DNA from: Proteobacteria bacterium UBA7447
GTDB taxonomy: Bacteria; Pseudomonadota; Gammaproteobacteria; Arenicellales; UBA868
Assembly (NCBI GenBank): GCA_002477475.1
Contig: DLPX01000006.1
Location: forward strand, 12,652 to 17,775
DNA: 5,124 bases
Reading direction: 5' to 3'
Below are positions 1 to 5,124 of this stretch, piece after piece. Each line of letters begins with the position of its first letter. Position 1 is the stretch's first letter. Below the pieces are notes generated by a model. That model ran no database searches and had not been told where the DNA came from. It was given only the letters and a program-made list of their open reading frames with translations. The position numbers were made by a program, and so were the translations under genes.

Positions 1-101
1 CGGCGCATTTTGCTCGCCGCGACCATTTCCATTGCCTTGGTGATCTTCTGAGTATTCTGGATACTCTTGATCTTGGTTCGGATTTCCTTGGCGCCTGACA
101 T
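1..101 (-). CDS. atpG: F1 ATP synthase gamma subunit, N-terminal fragment (continues past left edge)
   Basis: Gamma is the central rotor shaft of F1; it turns inside the alpha3beta3 head and couples c-ring rotation to catalysis. Only the first 33 codons are in the window. They read MSGAKEIRTKIKSIQNTQKI and continue TKAMEMVAASKMR, the typical start of bacterial gamma: the N-terminal helix with the conserved IxSIxNTxKITxAMxMVAxxKxR pattern. The ATG is at 99-101. A purine-rich Shine-Dalgarno stretch (GAAGGG, about 110-115) sits 8 bases upstream, inside the 21-base gap after the atpA stop, so the genes are co-transcribed and probably translationally coupled. Position after atpA is canonical. The rest of the gene, including the C-terminal helix, lies outside the window, so its integrity cannot be judged. 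Confidence 0.96.
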   Translation of the reverse strand, partial: MSGAKEIRTKIKSIQNTQKITKAMEMVAASKMR

Positions 102-122
102 CGTCCTTGCCCTTCCCGCTTC

Positions 123-1670
123 TTACCAGCTGCCGTTGGCTTTGAAGTCTTTCAGCGCCTCATGCAGCTTGCCCGCCACGTCGTCGCTGTAGGCCTGGTC
201 GCGGTTCATCTCGTCCATGAGGTCGCCATGCTGGCTCTTCATGTGGCTCTGCATTGCCTGCTCAAACTCCACGACCTGCTTGGCGTCTACATCATCGAGG
301 TAACCCTCGTTGACCGCGAAAAGACTCACGGCCATCTCCGCCACGGACATCGTGGAATACTGTTTTTGCTTCATGAGTTCGGTCGCACGTTCGCCGCGCT
401 CGAGCTGCTTGCGCGTCGCGTCGTCAAGATCCGAAGCAAACTGGGAAAACGCCGCAAGTTCGCGGTACTGTGCGAGCGCCAGACGGATACCGCCACCGAG
501 TTTTTTGATCAGGGGACACTGCGCCGCACCCCCCACTCGTGACACAGACAGACCCGCATTAATCGCAGGGCGAATACCGGCGTTGAAGAGGTCTGTCTCA
601 AGAAAGATCTGTCCGTCGGTAATGGAGATCACGTTGGTCGGCACGAAGGCTGACACGTCGCCGGCCTGCGTCTCAATAATCGGCAATGCCGTCAAGGAGC
701 CGGTCTTGCCCTTGACCTCTCCGTTGGTTCTTTTTTCGACTTCTTCTTCATTGATTCGGGCTGCCCGCTCAAGCAGACGCGAGTGCAGGTAGAAAACGTC
801 TCCGGGATAAGCCTCGCGGCCCGGCGGGCGGCGAAGCAGAAGGCTGACCTGACGATAGGCCCAGGCCTGCTTGGTCAGATCGTCGTAAATGATAAGCGCG
901 TCTTCACCACGATCTCGGAAATACTCGCCCATTGCGCACCCTGCATAAGGCGCGATGTACTGCATCGCCGCTGAGTCCGCAGCAGACGCGGACACCACAA
1001 TCGTGTGATCCATCGCGCCATGCTCTTCGAGCTTGCTCACGACGTTGGCCACCGAGGAGGCCTTCTGGCCAATGGCTACGTAGACACATTTAATGCTTGT
1101 GCCCTTCTGGTTGATGATGGTGTCGATGGCGACAGCGGTCTTGCCCGTCTGCCGGTCACCAATAATCAGTTCACGCTGCCCGCGGCCAATAGGCACCATG
1201 GAGTCAATTGACTTGAGGCCGGTTTGCACCGGCTGTGATACCGACTGACGTGTAATAACGCCAGGCGCGATGCTCTCAATCGGTGCCGTGCCGGCTGTTT
1301 CGATCGGCCCTTTGCCATCGATCGCCTCGCCAAGAGAATCCACTACGCGGCCGAGCAGGCCCGGGCCGATCGGAACCTCGAGGATACGCCCGGTACATTT
1401 AACCGTGTCCCCCTCAACAATGTGCTCGTAGTCGCCAAGCACGACGGCGCCGACCGAATCCTGCTCCAAGTTCAACGCCAGACCAAAGGTATCGTTGGGA
1501 AACTCCAGCATCTCGCCCTGCATTGCATCGGCAAGTCCGTGAATCCGGCAGATACCGTCGGTCAAACTGACGACGGTGCCTTCGGTACGCGCCTCCGCAC
1601 CAGCATCAAAATCCTTAATCCGTTCCTTGATCAGCTCACTGATTTCGGAGGGGTTCAGTTGCATAGACAT
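123..1670 (-). CDS. atpA: F1 ATP synthase alpha subunit
   Basis: Alpha is the non-catalytic nucleotide-binding subunit of the alpha3beta3 head on the cytoplasmic side of the membrane. The 515-residue product aligns without gaps to E. coli AtpA (513 residues), offset by two. Visible elements are the beta-barrel N-domain (about 1-95), the P-loop GDRQTGKT at 171-178, the DALIIYDDL strand near 257-265, the alpha/beta ATPase signature PAINAGLSVS at 368-377, and the arginine finger R378 (E. coli R376). The C-terminal helical domain follows. The start chosen is the ATG at 1668-1670 (MSMQL) because AGAGGA at 1679-1684 is 8 bases upstream. The E. coli-like start at Met3 (1662-1664) is possible but sits further from that site. 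One oddity is Cys-Pro-Leu at 385-387, where relatives usually have Thr-Lys-Ile or similar. The gene follows atpH by 47 bases and precedes atpG by 21. Confidence 0.99.
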   Translation of the reverse strand: MSMQLNPSEISELIKERIKDFDAGAEARTEGTVVSLTDGICRIHGLADAMQGEMLEFPNDTFGLALNLEQDSVGAVVLGDYEHIVEGDTVKCTGRILEVPIGPGLLGRVVDSLGEAIDGKGPIETAGTAPIESIAPGVITRQSVSQPVQTGLKSIDSMVPIGRGQRELIIGDRQTGKTAVAIDTIINQKGTSIKCVYVAIGQKASSVANVVSKLEEHGAMDHTIVVSASAADSAAMQYIAPYAGCAMGEYFRDRGEDALIIYDDLTKQAWAYRQVSLLLRRPPGREAYPGDVFYLHSRLLERAARINEEEVEKRTNGEVKGKTGSLTALPIIETQAGDVSAFVPTNVISITDGQIFLETDLFNAGIRPAINAGLSVSRVGGAAQCPLIKKLGGGIRLALAQYRELAAFSQFASDLDDATRKQLERGERATELMKQKQYSTMSVAEMAVSLFAVNEGYLDDVDAKQVVEFEQAMQSHMKSQHGDLMDEMNRDQAYSDDVAGKLHEALKDFKANGSW

Positions 1671-1678
1671 TCTTTGAT

Positions 1679-1684
1679 TCCTCT
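1679..1684 (-). promoter_or_regulatory. Ribosome-binding site deciding the atpA start
   Basis: AGAGGA on the minus strand lies 8 bases before the ATG at 1668-1670 and 14 bases before the second ATG at 1662-1664. Normal spacing favours the first ATG, giving a protein two residues longer than the E. coli one. Just upstream, a 10-base direct repeat (AAGAGCTGCA on the minus strand, at 1685-1694 and 1698-1707) supplies further purine runs, whose role, if any, is unknown. Confidence 0.7.
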
Positions 1685-1717
1685 TGCAGCTCTTGTATGC
1701 AGCTCTTCTGGCCTGAA

Positions 1718-2254
1718 TCAGCCGCTTACCGCAGCTGCCAACTTTTCGAGTCGGGCCCGGACAGACCCGTCAATTACGAGATCACCGGCACGGATCACCG
1801 CACCGCCGATCAGCGAATCATCAGTACTCACACTCAATTCCACTCGCCGACCCAACCTTTTCTCAAGCGCCTCGGCGATCCGGCGCTGATGGTCTTCGGA
1901 GACAGGCAGGGCGCTCTCTACCTGAGCCTGTATCGTGCGCTCCGCCTCAGCGCGCAGCAGCTCGTACTGTTGCGCTATGGCTTCAAGTGCGCCCAGCCGC
2001 CGATTTCGAGCCAGCAGCCGAACCAGGTTCCGCCCAGCTTCATCAAGACCATCACCACACAATTCAATGATTACACCGGCAAGCTCTTCGCGCGCAACGC
2101 CGGGATGGGCGAAAAGCGCGTTGACCTGCGGCTCCTGAGCCAGTGCTGCCAAAGCGCTGAGTGCCTCTGACCAGGTGGGGAAGTTGCCACTATCGCGGGC
2201 CATCTCAAATACGGCCTGGGCGTAAGGGCGGGCAATGCTGGCGTTTTCAGACAT
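1718..2254 (-). CDS. atpH: F1 ATP synthase delta subunit
   Basis: Delta (bacterial counterpart of mitochondrial OSCP) caps the top of the alpha3beta3 head and ties it to the b-subunit dimer, so it is part of the stator. The 178-residue length is normal (E. coli 177). The N-terminal helical domain opens with the family's ARPYAQAVFE at 8-17. The C-terminal domain carries the family signature IRAGDLVIDGSVRARLEKL around 154-172. The start at 2252-2254 matches the E. coli N-terminus (MSE...ARPYA). No upstream in-frame start exists between it and the atpF stop 28 bases away. That 28-base gap is pyrimidine-rich and contains no recognisable Shine-Dalgarno sequence, so initiation probably depends on coupling to atpF translation. 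This would suit a subunit present once per complex. Confidence 0.98.
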   Translation of the reverse strand: MSENASIARPYAQAVFEMARDSGNFPTWSEALSALAALAQEPQVNALFAHPGVAREELAGVIIELCGDGLDEAGRNLVRLLARNRRLGALEAIAQQYELLRAEAERTIQAQVESALPVSEDHQRRIAEALEKRLGRRVELSVSTDDSLIGGAVIRAGDLVIDGSVRARLEKLAAAVSG

Positions 2255-2282
2255 GATTGCGTGGGCGGTGGTAGATGACGGA

Positions 2283-2753
2283 CTACAGCTCAGCGATTAA
2301 CTCGTCGAGCATCTTCGCGTGGGCCTCAGCATCTACTTCTCGAGACAGAATTTTCGATGCGCCGGTCACCGCCAGTGCTGCCACTTGGGCACGCAACGCT
2401 TCGCGGGCCATATTTGCTTCTTTGTCTATCTCGCCCCGGGCAGTGGTCAGGATCCTGTCGCCTTCTGTACGCGCGTTGCCTTTGGCTTCTTCCACCATCT
2501 CGGTTTCGCGTTTTTCCGCTCGACGGATAATCTCCTGAGCCTGTTCCTTGGCTTCGCTGGTTACCTGTTCCGCATGCTCTTGCGCCTTCGCTTTGGCCTG
2601 CTGCCCTTCCTCAGCCGCCGCGAGCCCATCAGCGATCTTGGTCTTGCGATCGTTCAGAGCAGTGACGATAGGAGGCCAGACAAACTTCATGCAAAACCAG
2701 ACGAAAACGACAAACGCCAAGCTTTGGCCAATCAGCGTCAGGTTGATGTTCAT
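2283..2753 (-). CDS. atpF: Fo ATP synthase b subunit
   Basis: Subunit b dimerises to form the peripheral stalk that links subunit a in the membrane to delta and alpha. At 156 residues it has exactly the E. coli length. One N-terminal membrane segment (about residues 5-27, ending CMKFVWPP) is followed by the conserved hinge region with Arg36 in NDRKTKI. A long charged Ala/Glu/Lys/Arg-rich helix (about 35-125) fits the right-handed coiled coil, and the C-terminal segment fits the delta-binding region. Cys21 is shared with the E. coli protein. The ATG at 2751-2753 is preceded by a modest TAGG element about 8 bases upstream. The atpE stop is 25 bases upstream and the atpH start 28 bases downstream. 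Confidence 0.98.
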   Translation of the reverse strand: MNINLTLIGQSLAFVVFVWFCMKFVWPPIVTALNDRKTKIADGLAAAEEGQQAKAKAQEHAEQVTSEAKEQAQEIIRRAEKRETEMVEEAKGNARTEGDRILTTARGEIDKEANMAREALRAQVAALAVTGASKILSREVDAEAHAKMLDELIAEL

Positions 2754-2778
2754 AGCCGTTACCTAATTGGTTTCGTGT

Positions 2779-3015
2779 TTAGCCGCCGACGACAGCAAAC
2801 ATGATGTAGAGCGCGATGGCGACCCCGATAATCGGGATGGCGTCCACCAGACCCATGACGATGAAGAACTGGGTGCGAAGCATCGGCAGCAGTTCCGGCT
2901 GGCGGGCAATGCCCTCCAGAAAGCGCGCCCCAAGCACGCCTACGCCTACGCCAACGCCTACGCCAGCGAGACCAAGCAGTACCGCACCGGCAACGTAGAG
3001 CAGAGCTGTTTCCAT
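2779..3015 (-). CDS. atpE: Fo ATP synthase c subunit (proteolipid, c-ring)
   Basis: Subunit c forms the membrane rotor ring that carries protons. The 78-residue product is a two-helix hairpin: helix 1 about 5-30, the polar loop ARQPE at 37-41, helix 2 about 48-75. Asp58 in MGLVDAIP (E. coli Asp61) is the proton-binding carboxylate; it is followed by Ala and lacks the Gln/Glu/Thr pattern of sodium-binding rings. Helix 1 contains an uninterrupted Gly-Val alternation from G18 to V27. E. coli has A21, A24, A25 and I28 where this protein has G18, V21, G22 and V25, so the glycine packing motif is fuller than usual and is built from a DNA hexamer repeat. AGGAG at 3022-3026, six bases before the ATG, is the best Shine-Dalgarno site in the operon, as expected for the subunit needed in most copies. 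Confidence 0.98.
   Translation of the reverse strand: METALLYVAGAVLLGLAGVGVGVGVGVLGARFLEGIARQPELLPMLRTQFFIVMGLVDAIPIIGVAIALYIMFAVVGG
2935..2964 (-). repeat. Five tandem GGCGTN hexamers inside atpE
   Basis: Read on the minus strand, this is five consecutive six-base units of the form GGCGTN (GGCGTA three times, GGCGTT and GGCGTG once each). It encodes Gly-Val five times, residues 18-27 of subunit c. All five glycines use the same codon. The repeat therefore exists at the DNA level as well as in the protein. It lies wholly in frame, so gain or loss of a unit would add or remove two residues from the inner helix of the c-ring without a frameshift. Confidence 0.9.
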
Positions 3016-3071
3016 GAGATTCTCCTGTTGGAAGTTTGTCAGGTTAAGTCAGATCTAGATCCGAAAAACAG
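3016..3071 (-). promoter_or_regulatory. atpE translation-initiation region
   Basis: This is the 56-base gap between atpB and atpE, the longest inside the operon. On the minus strand it begins with a U-rich run (CTGTTTTTC), includes a perfect 10-base palindrome GATCTAGATC (3052-3061), continues through a C/A-rich stretch and ends with AGGAG six bases before the atpE ATG. In E. coli the corresponding atpB-atpE spacer is a known translational enhancer that raises c-subunit synthesis. The similar position, U-rich content and strong ribosome site suggest the same role here. That function is inferred, not shown. Confidence 0.55.
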
Positions 3072-3935
3072 TTAGTGATGGCTGTGTGCCATCTCCAGAT
3101 AAACGATCGTCAGGGTCATAAAGATGAACGCCTGCAACAACACGATCAGGATATGAAATACGGCCCACGCCCACTGCAGCACGCCGCCGGCAATAAACAG
3201 CACCGCGCCGCCGGAAAACAGCAGCGCGATGAGGATAAAGATCATCTCTCCGGCAAACAGGTTGCCAAAAAGACGCAGCGAGAGCGAAACAGGCTTGGAC
3301 ACCAGGCTCACGAACTCGAGAAAAAAGTTCGCGGGCAGGAAAAGGATTTTCAGAATTGGGTTCTTCGCCGCGAAAGGTTGCATCGTCAACTCGGCCGTAA
3401 ATCCGCCGATGCCTTTCACTTTAATACTGTAAAAGACCGTCAGCACAAACACGCCAAGCGCCATTCCGAAGGTGGCGTTGGGATCAGTGGTCGGCACCAC
3501 CTTCATGTATTCGATACCCATCAGTTTGGCGAGTTCAGGCAGCCAGTCGACCGGTACCAGATCCATGGTGTTCATCAACAGCACCCAAACAAACAGGGTG
3601 AGCGCGAGCGGCGCCACCAGATCGTTTTTATGGGAGAAAGATCCCCTGACGTTATCGTCAACAAACTCCACCACCCACTCGACAAAGTTCAGCAGACCGC
3701 TGGGCACACCCGCGCTGGCCTTAACGGCCGCTCTCCTGAAAACCCAGATAAAGAGCGCGCCCAGCAACACCGACCAAAACATGGTGTCCAAGTGAATTGC
3801 CCAAAAGCCCATGGCTTTCGCTTCTGCAGCGCCATGCGCGATACCCCAGGTACCGTCCGGATGCTGACCAAAGGTCAGGTTCTGCAGATGGTGCTTGATG
3901 TAGCCCGTTGTCGTTAGTGCTTCGCTTGATGCCAT
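3072..3935 (-). CDS. atpB: Fo ATP synthase a subunit (proton channel stator)
   Basis: Subunit a provides the two proton half-channels next to the c-ring. The 287-residue product is slightly longer than in E. coli (271), mainly at the N-terminus and by about five residues between the last two helices. Hydrophobic segments near 51-67, 107-125, 155-173, 216-240 and 246-280 fit the family. The core motif SLRLFGNLFAGE carries the essential Arg221 (E. coli R210) and Glu230 (E219). His261 and Gln268 correspond to H245 and Q252. MKVVPTTDPNATFGMALGVF and IKVKGIGGFTAELTMQPF are further conserved blocks. The protein ends in a His-rich tail (AHSHH). The ATG at 3933-3935 lies 20 bases after the atpI stop and has only a weak GAGA-type ribosome site. 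Confidence 0.98.
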   Translation of the reverse strand: MASSEALTTTGYIKHHLQNLTFGQHPDGTWGIAHGAAEAKAMGFWAIHLDTMFWSVLLGALFIWVFRRAAVKASAGVPSGLLNFVEWVVEFVDDNVRGSFSHKNDLVAPLALTLFVWVLLMNTMDLVPVDWLPELAKLMGIEYMKVVPTTDPNATFGMALGVFVLTVFYSIKVKGIGGFTAELTMQPFAAKNPILKILFLPANFFLEFVSLVSKPVSLSLRLFGNLFAGEMIFILIALLFSGGAVLFIAGGVLQWAWAVFHILIVLLQAFIFMTLTIVYLEMAHSHH

Positions 3936-3955
3936 CTCAAAACGATTCTCAGTAT

Positions 3956-4420
3956 CTATTCTGCCGGCCGCTCACCGACATCATTCCTTTGAGCGAAGAT
4001 CGCTCCGATTGTTGCGGCGACCAGCGTAACCAGCAATCCCGCCAGAAAACCCCCAATCGCCAAATCTTCCACCAACCCAAATGCCAACGCACAAAGCACG
4101 CCGGTGATCACCAACTTGCCGAATTCCGCCCGGTACAGATTCGCCAACGTCATGGCGCCCGACACATCAGTTGGGGCAGAAAACACCCGCCACACCGAGT
4201 ATCCGTTTGCCACAAAGGCGATTCCGCCACCGAGAAGAGCCGAGCGGGCCTGACCGTCTGCCAGGAGGGCCAGCAACATCGTCGTGATGAATGCAGCCGC
4301 ACCGGCCGATACCAGCACCCAGCGCAGGATATCTCCCGCGCTGGCACCGATGAGCGCACGGACGGCTTGCGGTGCCTCTGGCATCGTGCCGATCTCTATC
4401 GGGTTAGGGGCCGCAACCAA
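3956..4420 (-). CDS. atpI: ATP synthase accessory protein I (ATP-synt_I family)
   Basis: AtpI is a small membrane protein encoded first in many atp operons. It is not part of the finished enzyme and has been linked to c-ring assembly or Mg2+ uptake. The product has four hydrophobic segments (about residues 31-52, 60-80, 100-118 and 121-143). The GGGIAFVANGYSVWRVF and AEFGKLVITGVL blocks correspond to the family's conserved regions. Identification rests on these, on the topology and on the position directly upstream of atpB. The start is uncertain. The 154-residue form begins with TTG at 4418-4420, which has GGAAG five bases upstream. An internal ATG at 4382-4384 would give 142 residues but has only a weak GAGA element. 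Sequence between the two starts is not hydrophobic and not clearly conserved, so either may be right. Confidence 0.88.
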   Translation of the reverse strand: MVAAPNPIEIGTMPEAPQAVRALIGASAGDILRWVLVSAGAAAFITTMLLALLADGQARSALLGGGIAFVANGYSVWRVFSAPTDVSGAMTLANLYRAEFGKLVITGVLCALAFGLVEDLAIGGFLAGLLVTLVAATIGAIFAQRNDVGERPAE

Positions 4421-4432
4421 ACGGTCTTCCAG

Positions 4433-4453
4433 CCTTGTTTTACTGCAACAAAG
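4433..4453 (-). other. Predicted hairpin at the 5' end of the atp mRNA
   Basis: On the minus strand CTTTGTT pairs with AACAAGG (seven pairs, one G-U) around the seven-base loop GCAGTAA. The predicted transcription start, from the promoter at 4461-4490, is at about 4454, so the stem would begin within one or two bases of the mRNA end. A 5'-terminal stem-loop is known to slow RNase E-dependent decay of some bacterial mRNAs. A stabilising role here is inference, and a seven-pair AU-rich stem can arise by chance. Confidence 0.4.
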
Positions 4454-4460
4454 CGCGCGC

Positions 4461-4490
4461 AGTATAGGGTAGCGCAGGCCTATGGGTCAA
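4461..4490 (-). promoter_or_regulatory. Sigma70-type promoter of the atp operon
   Basis: The minus strand carries TTGACC (4485-4490, -35) and TATACT (4461-4466, -10), each one or two changes from consensus, separated by 18 bases. The region just upstream is AT-rich (TATCGGTAGATATAGA), as in an UP element. The six bases between the -10 box and the predicted start at about 4454 are GCGCGC. Such GC-rich discriminators are typical of promoters repressed by ppGpp/DksA, which would tie ATP synthase expression to growth rate. The promoter lies 41 bases before the probable atpI TTG start and is the only convincing one in the window. Confidence 0.8.
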
Positions 4491-4500
4491 TCTATATCTA

Positions 4501-4531
4501 CCGATAAAAACCCAAATATCGGGTCGGTTTT
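4501..4531 (-). terminator. Weak possible terminator after the DsbA-family gene
   Basis: Between the stop of the upstream gene (4564) and the atp promoter there are two overlapping, mutually exclusive inverted repeats on the minus strand. One is AAAACC (4526-4531) with GGTTTT (4507-4512). The other is CCGATA (4517-4522) with TATCGG (4501-4506). A run of five T residues (4506-4510) is largely inside the stems rather than after them. This is not a textbook intrinsic terminator. Some read-through from the upstream gene into atpI is possible. Confidence 0.3.
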
Positions 4532-4563
4532 GGACAACCGGCTGACCGTTTGGAGGAGCGTTT

Positions 4564-5124
4564 TCAGCCGACGAGTTCGGCCCACCTTGCCTGGAGGCGA
4601 TCAAGATCCGTATACCCCGCCGAGAGCAGCCCGTAGCGCGGCTCATCACCGGACGGTTGCCACTGCCAGATCAGGCTGGGAAACCCAGTCACCCCAAACT
4701 CCCGGACCTTCGTGAGCTCATTGGCCAGTTGCTGGTTCACTGCCGCTGAGCCCAGATCCGCAGCAAAACGATCTGCATCGAGTCCTGATTCTTCCGCCAG
4801 CGTAATCAGCGTCCTTTCCTCGCTTGGGTTTTTTGCGAGGAGGAAGTAGGCGCTCTGGACAGCTTCATACATAAGCTTGCGCGCTTGGGGCCTTTGCAGT
4901 CCCGCGGCGATGACGGCACGGCACGCCGGATAAGTTGTTCGACGGGGCGAACATTCATCCCAGAACGCGAAATTGAACCTGGCGCCGCTCCTTTGGACAA
5001 CGGCCCTCCAGGCCGACTGGACATAGTCGCGGGTTTGCGCGTCCATGGGCTGTTCGGTATCCGGAGCCAATCCCCCCATCAGATCGACCACCGCAACCTC
5101 ATCGGGCAGCGTGGCCTGAAATTC
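4564..5124 (-). CDS. DsbA-family thioredoxin-fold protein, 3' part (5' end outside window)
   Basis: The frame is open from the right edge to a TGA at 4564-4566, giving 186 visible residues. The sequence EFQATLPDEVAVVDLMGGLAPD continues upstream across the edge, so an apparent GTG start at 5089-5091 is internal. The LMGGLAPDTEQPM block, the PRRTTYPACRAVIAA block and the GVTGFPSL cis-proline loop (visible residues 145-151) match the DsbA/FrnE-like branch of thiol oxidoreductases, in which a helical domain is inserted in the thioredoxin fold. The catalytic CxxC expected near the N-terminus is not in the window, so redox activity cannot be confirmed. Two cysteines, in CSPRRTTYPAC, are ten residues apart; the second fits the family block, the first is less typical. 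The gene is on the same strand as the atp operon, 74 bases before its -35 box, and is probably a separate unit. The specific substrate is unknown. Confidence 0.85.
   Translation of the reverse strand, partial: EFQATLPDEVAVVDLMGGLAPDTEQPMDAQTRDYVQSAWRAVVQRSGARFNFAFWDECSPRRTTYPACRAVIAAGLQRPQARKLMYEAVQSAYFLLAKNPSEERTLITLAEESGLDADRFAADLGSAAVNQQLANELTKVREFGVTGFPSLIWQWQPSGDEPRYGLLSAGYTDLDRLQARWAELVG

Noticed and set aside
481..545. Possible compensated frameshift in atpA near a G-rich run (GTGGGGGGT)
   Set aside because: The residues on both sides (SVSRVGGAAQ and IKKLGGGIRL) align with no length change, so only a substitution remains.
162..792. Overlapping plus-strand open frames antisense to atpA
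   Set aside because: The first is in mirror register with atpA and the second is another shadow frame; the atpA protein is conserved throughout, and neither shadow has a domain or convincing ribosome site.
2754..2778. Terminator or promoter between atpE and atpF
   Set aside because: The 25-base gap has no inverted repeat with a T run and no -35/-10 pair; it looks like a simple intergenic spacer.
2935..2964. CRISPR-like or mobile-element repeat
   Set aside because: The units are six bases, contiguous without spacers, in frame and inside a conserved gene.
3075..3917. Long open frame on the plus strand (280 codons) antisense to atpB
   Set aside because: It is in exact codon register with atpB on the other strand, so a stop would need TTA, CTA or TCA codons in atpB, which are rare here. 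The predicted product is a His/Gln/Arg-rich composition artefact with no recognisable domain.
4482..4715. Plus-strand open frame across the atpI upstream region
   Set aside because: It overlaps the promoter region and the 3' end of the DsbA-family gene, has low-complexity Arg/Ser/Pro content and no recognisable domain.
5089..5091. GTG start for the DsbA-family gene
   Set aside because: The frame stays open to the window edge, and the upstream residues continue the family alignment, so the GTG is an internal valine and the gene is simply cut by the window.

Overview
The window is the front and middle of a bacterial F1Fo ATP synthase (atp) operon, read entirely on the minus strand. From right to left the genes are atpI, atpB (a), atpE (c), atpF (b), atpH (delta), atpA (alpha) and the first 33 codons of atpG (gamma), which runs off the left edge. 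Gene order, lengths and sequence all point to a gammaproteobacterium: alpha is collinear with the E. coli protein over its whole length, and b has the same 156-residue length. The sequence gives no firm genus. A c-ring carboxylate that is Asp followed by Ala, with no sodium-site signature, suggests a proton-driven enzyme.

Layout. At 4564-5124 lies the 3' part of a DsbA-family thioredoxin-fold gene, cut by the right edge. The 143 bases at 4421-4563 hold a weak possible terminator, a very good sigma70-type promoter (TTGACC, 18-base spacer, TATACT) with a GC-only discriminator, and a short hairpin at the predicted mRNA 5' end. Then come atpI (3956-4420, probable TTG start), atpB (3072-3935), atpE (2779-3015), atpF (2283-2753), atpH (1718-2254), atpA (123-1670) and atpG (1-101, partial). 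Intergenic gaps inside the operon are 20 to 56 bases, with no internal terminator or promoter that I can support. All complete genes look intact.

How they work together. Subunits a, b2 and the c-ring form the membrane proton channel and rotor. Delta and b form the peripheral stator. Alpha (with beta, expected beyond the left edge) forms the catalytic head, and gamma is the central shaft. AtpI is an accessory membrane protein implicated in c-ring assembly or Mg2+ supply. Visible ribosome-binding sites are strongest before atpE and atpA, the high-copy subunits, and poorest before atpH and atpB, which are single-copy.

I found no undescribed system. The points most worth a second look are the tandem GGCGTN hexamer repeat that encodes an unusually regular Gly-Val stretch in the c-subunit inner helix, a DsbA-family gene where many gammaproteobacteria have parAB/gidAB, the promoter and leader architecture, and a Cys-Pro-Leu substitution just after the alpha arginine finger.
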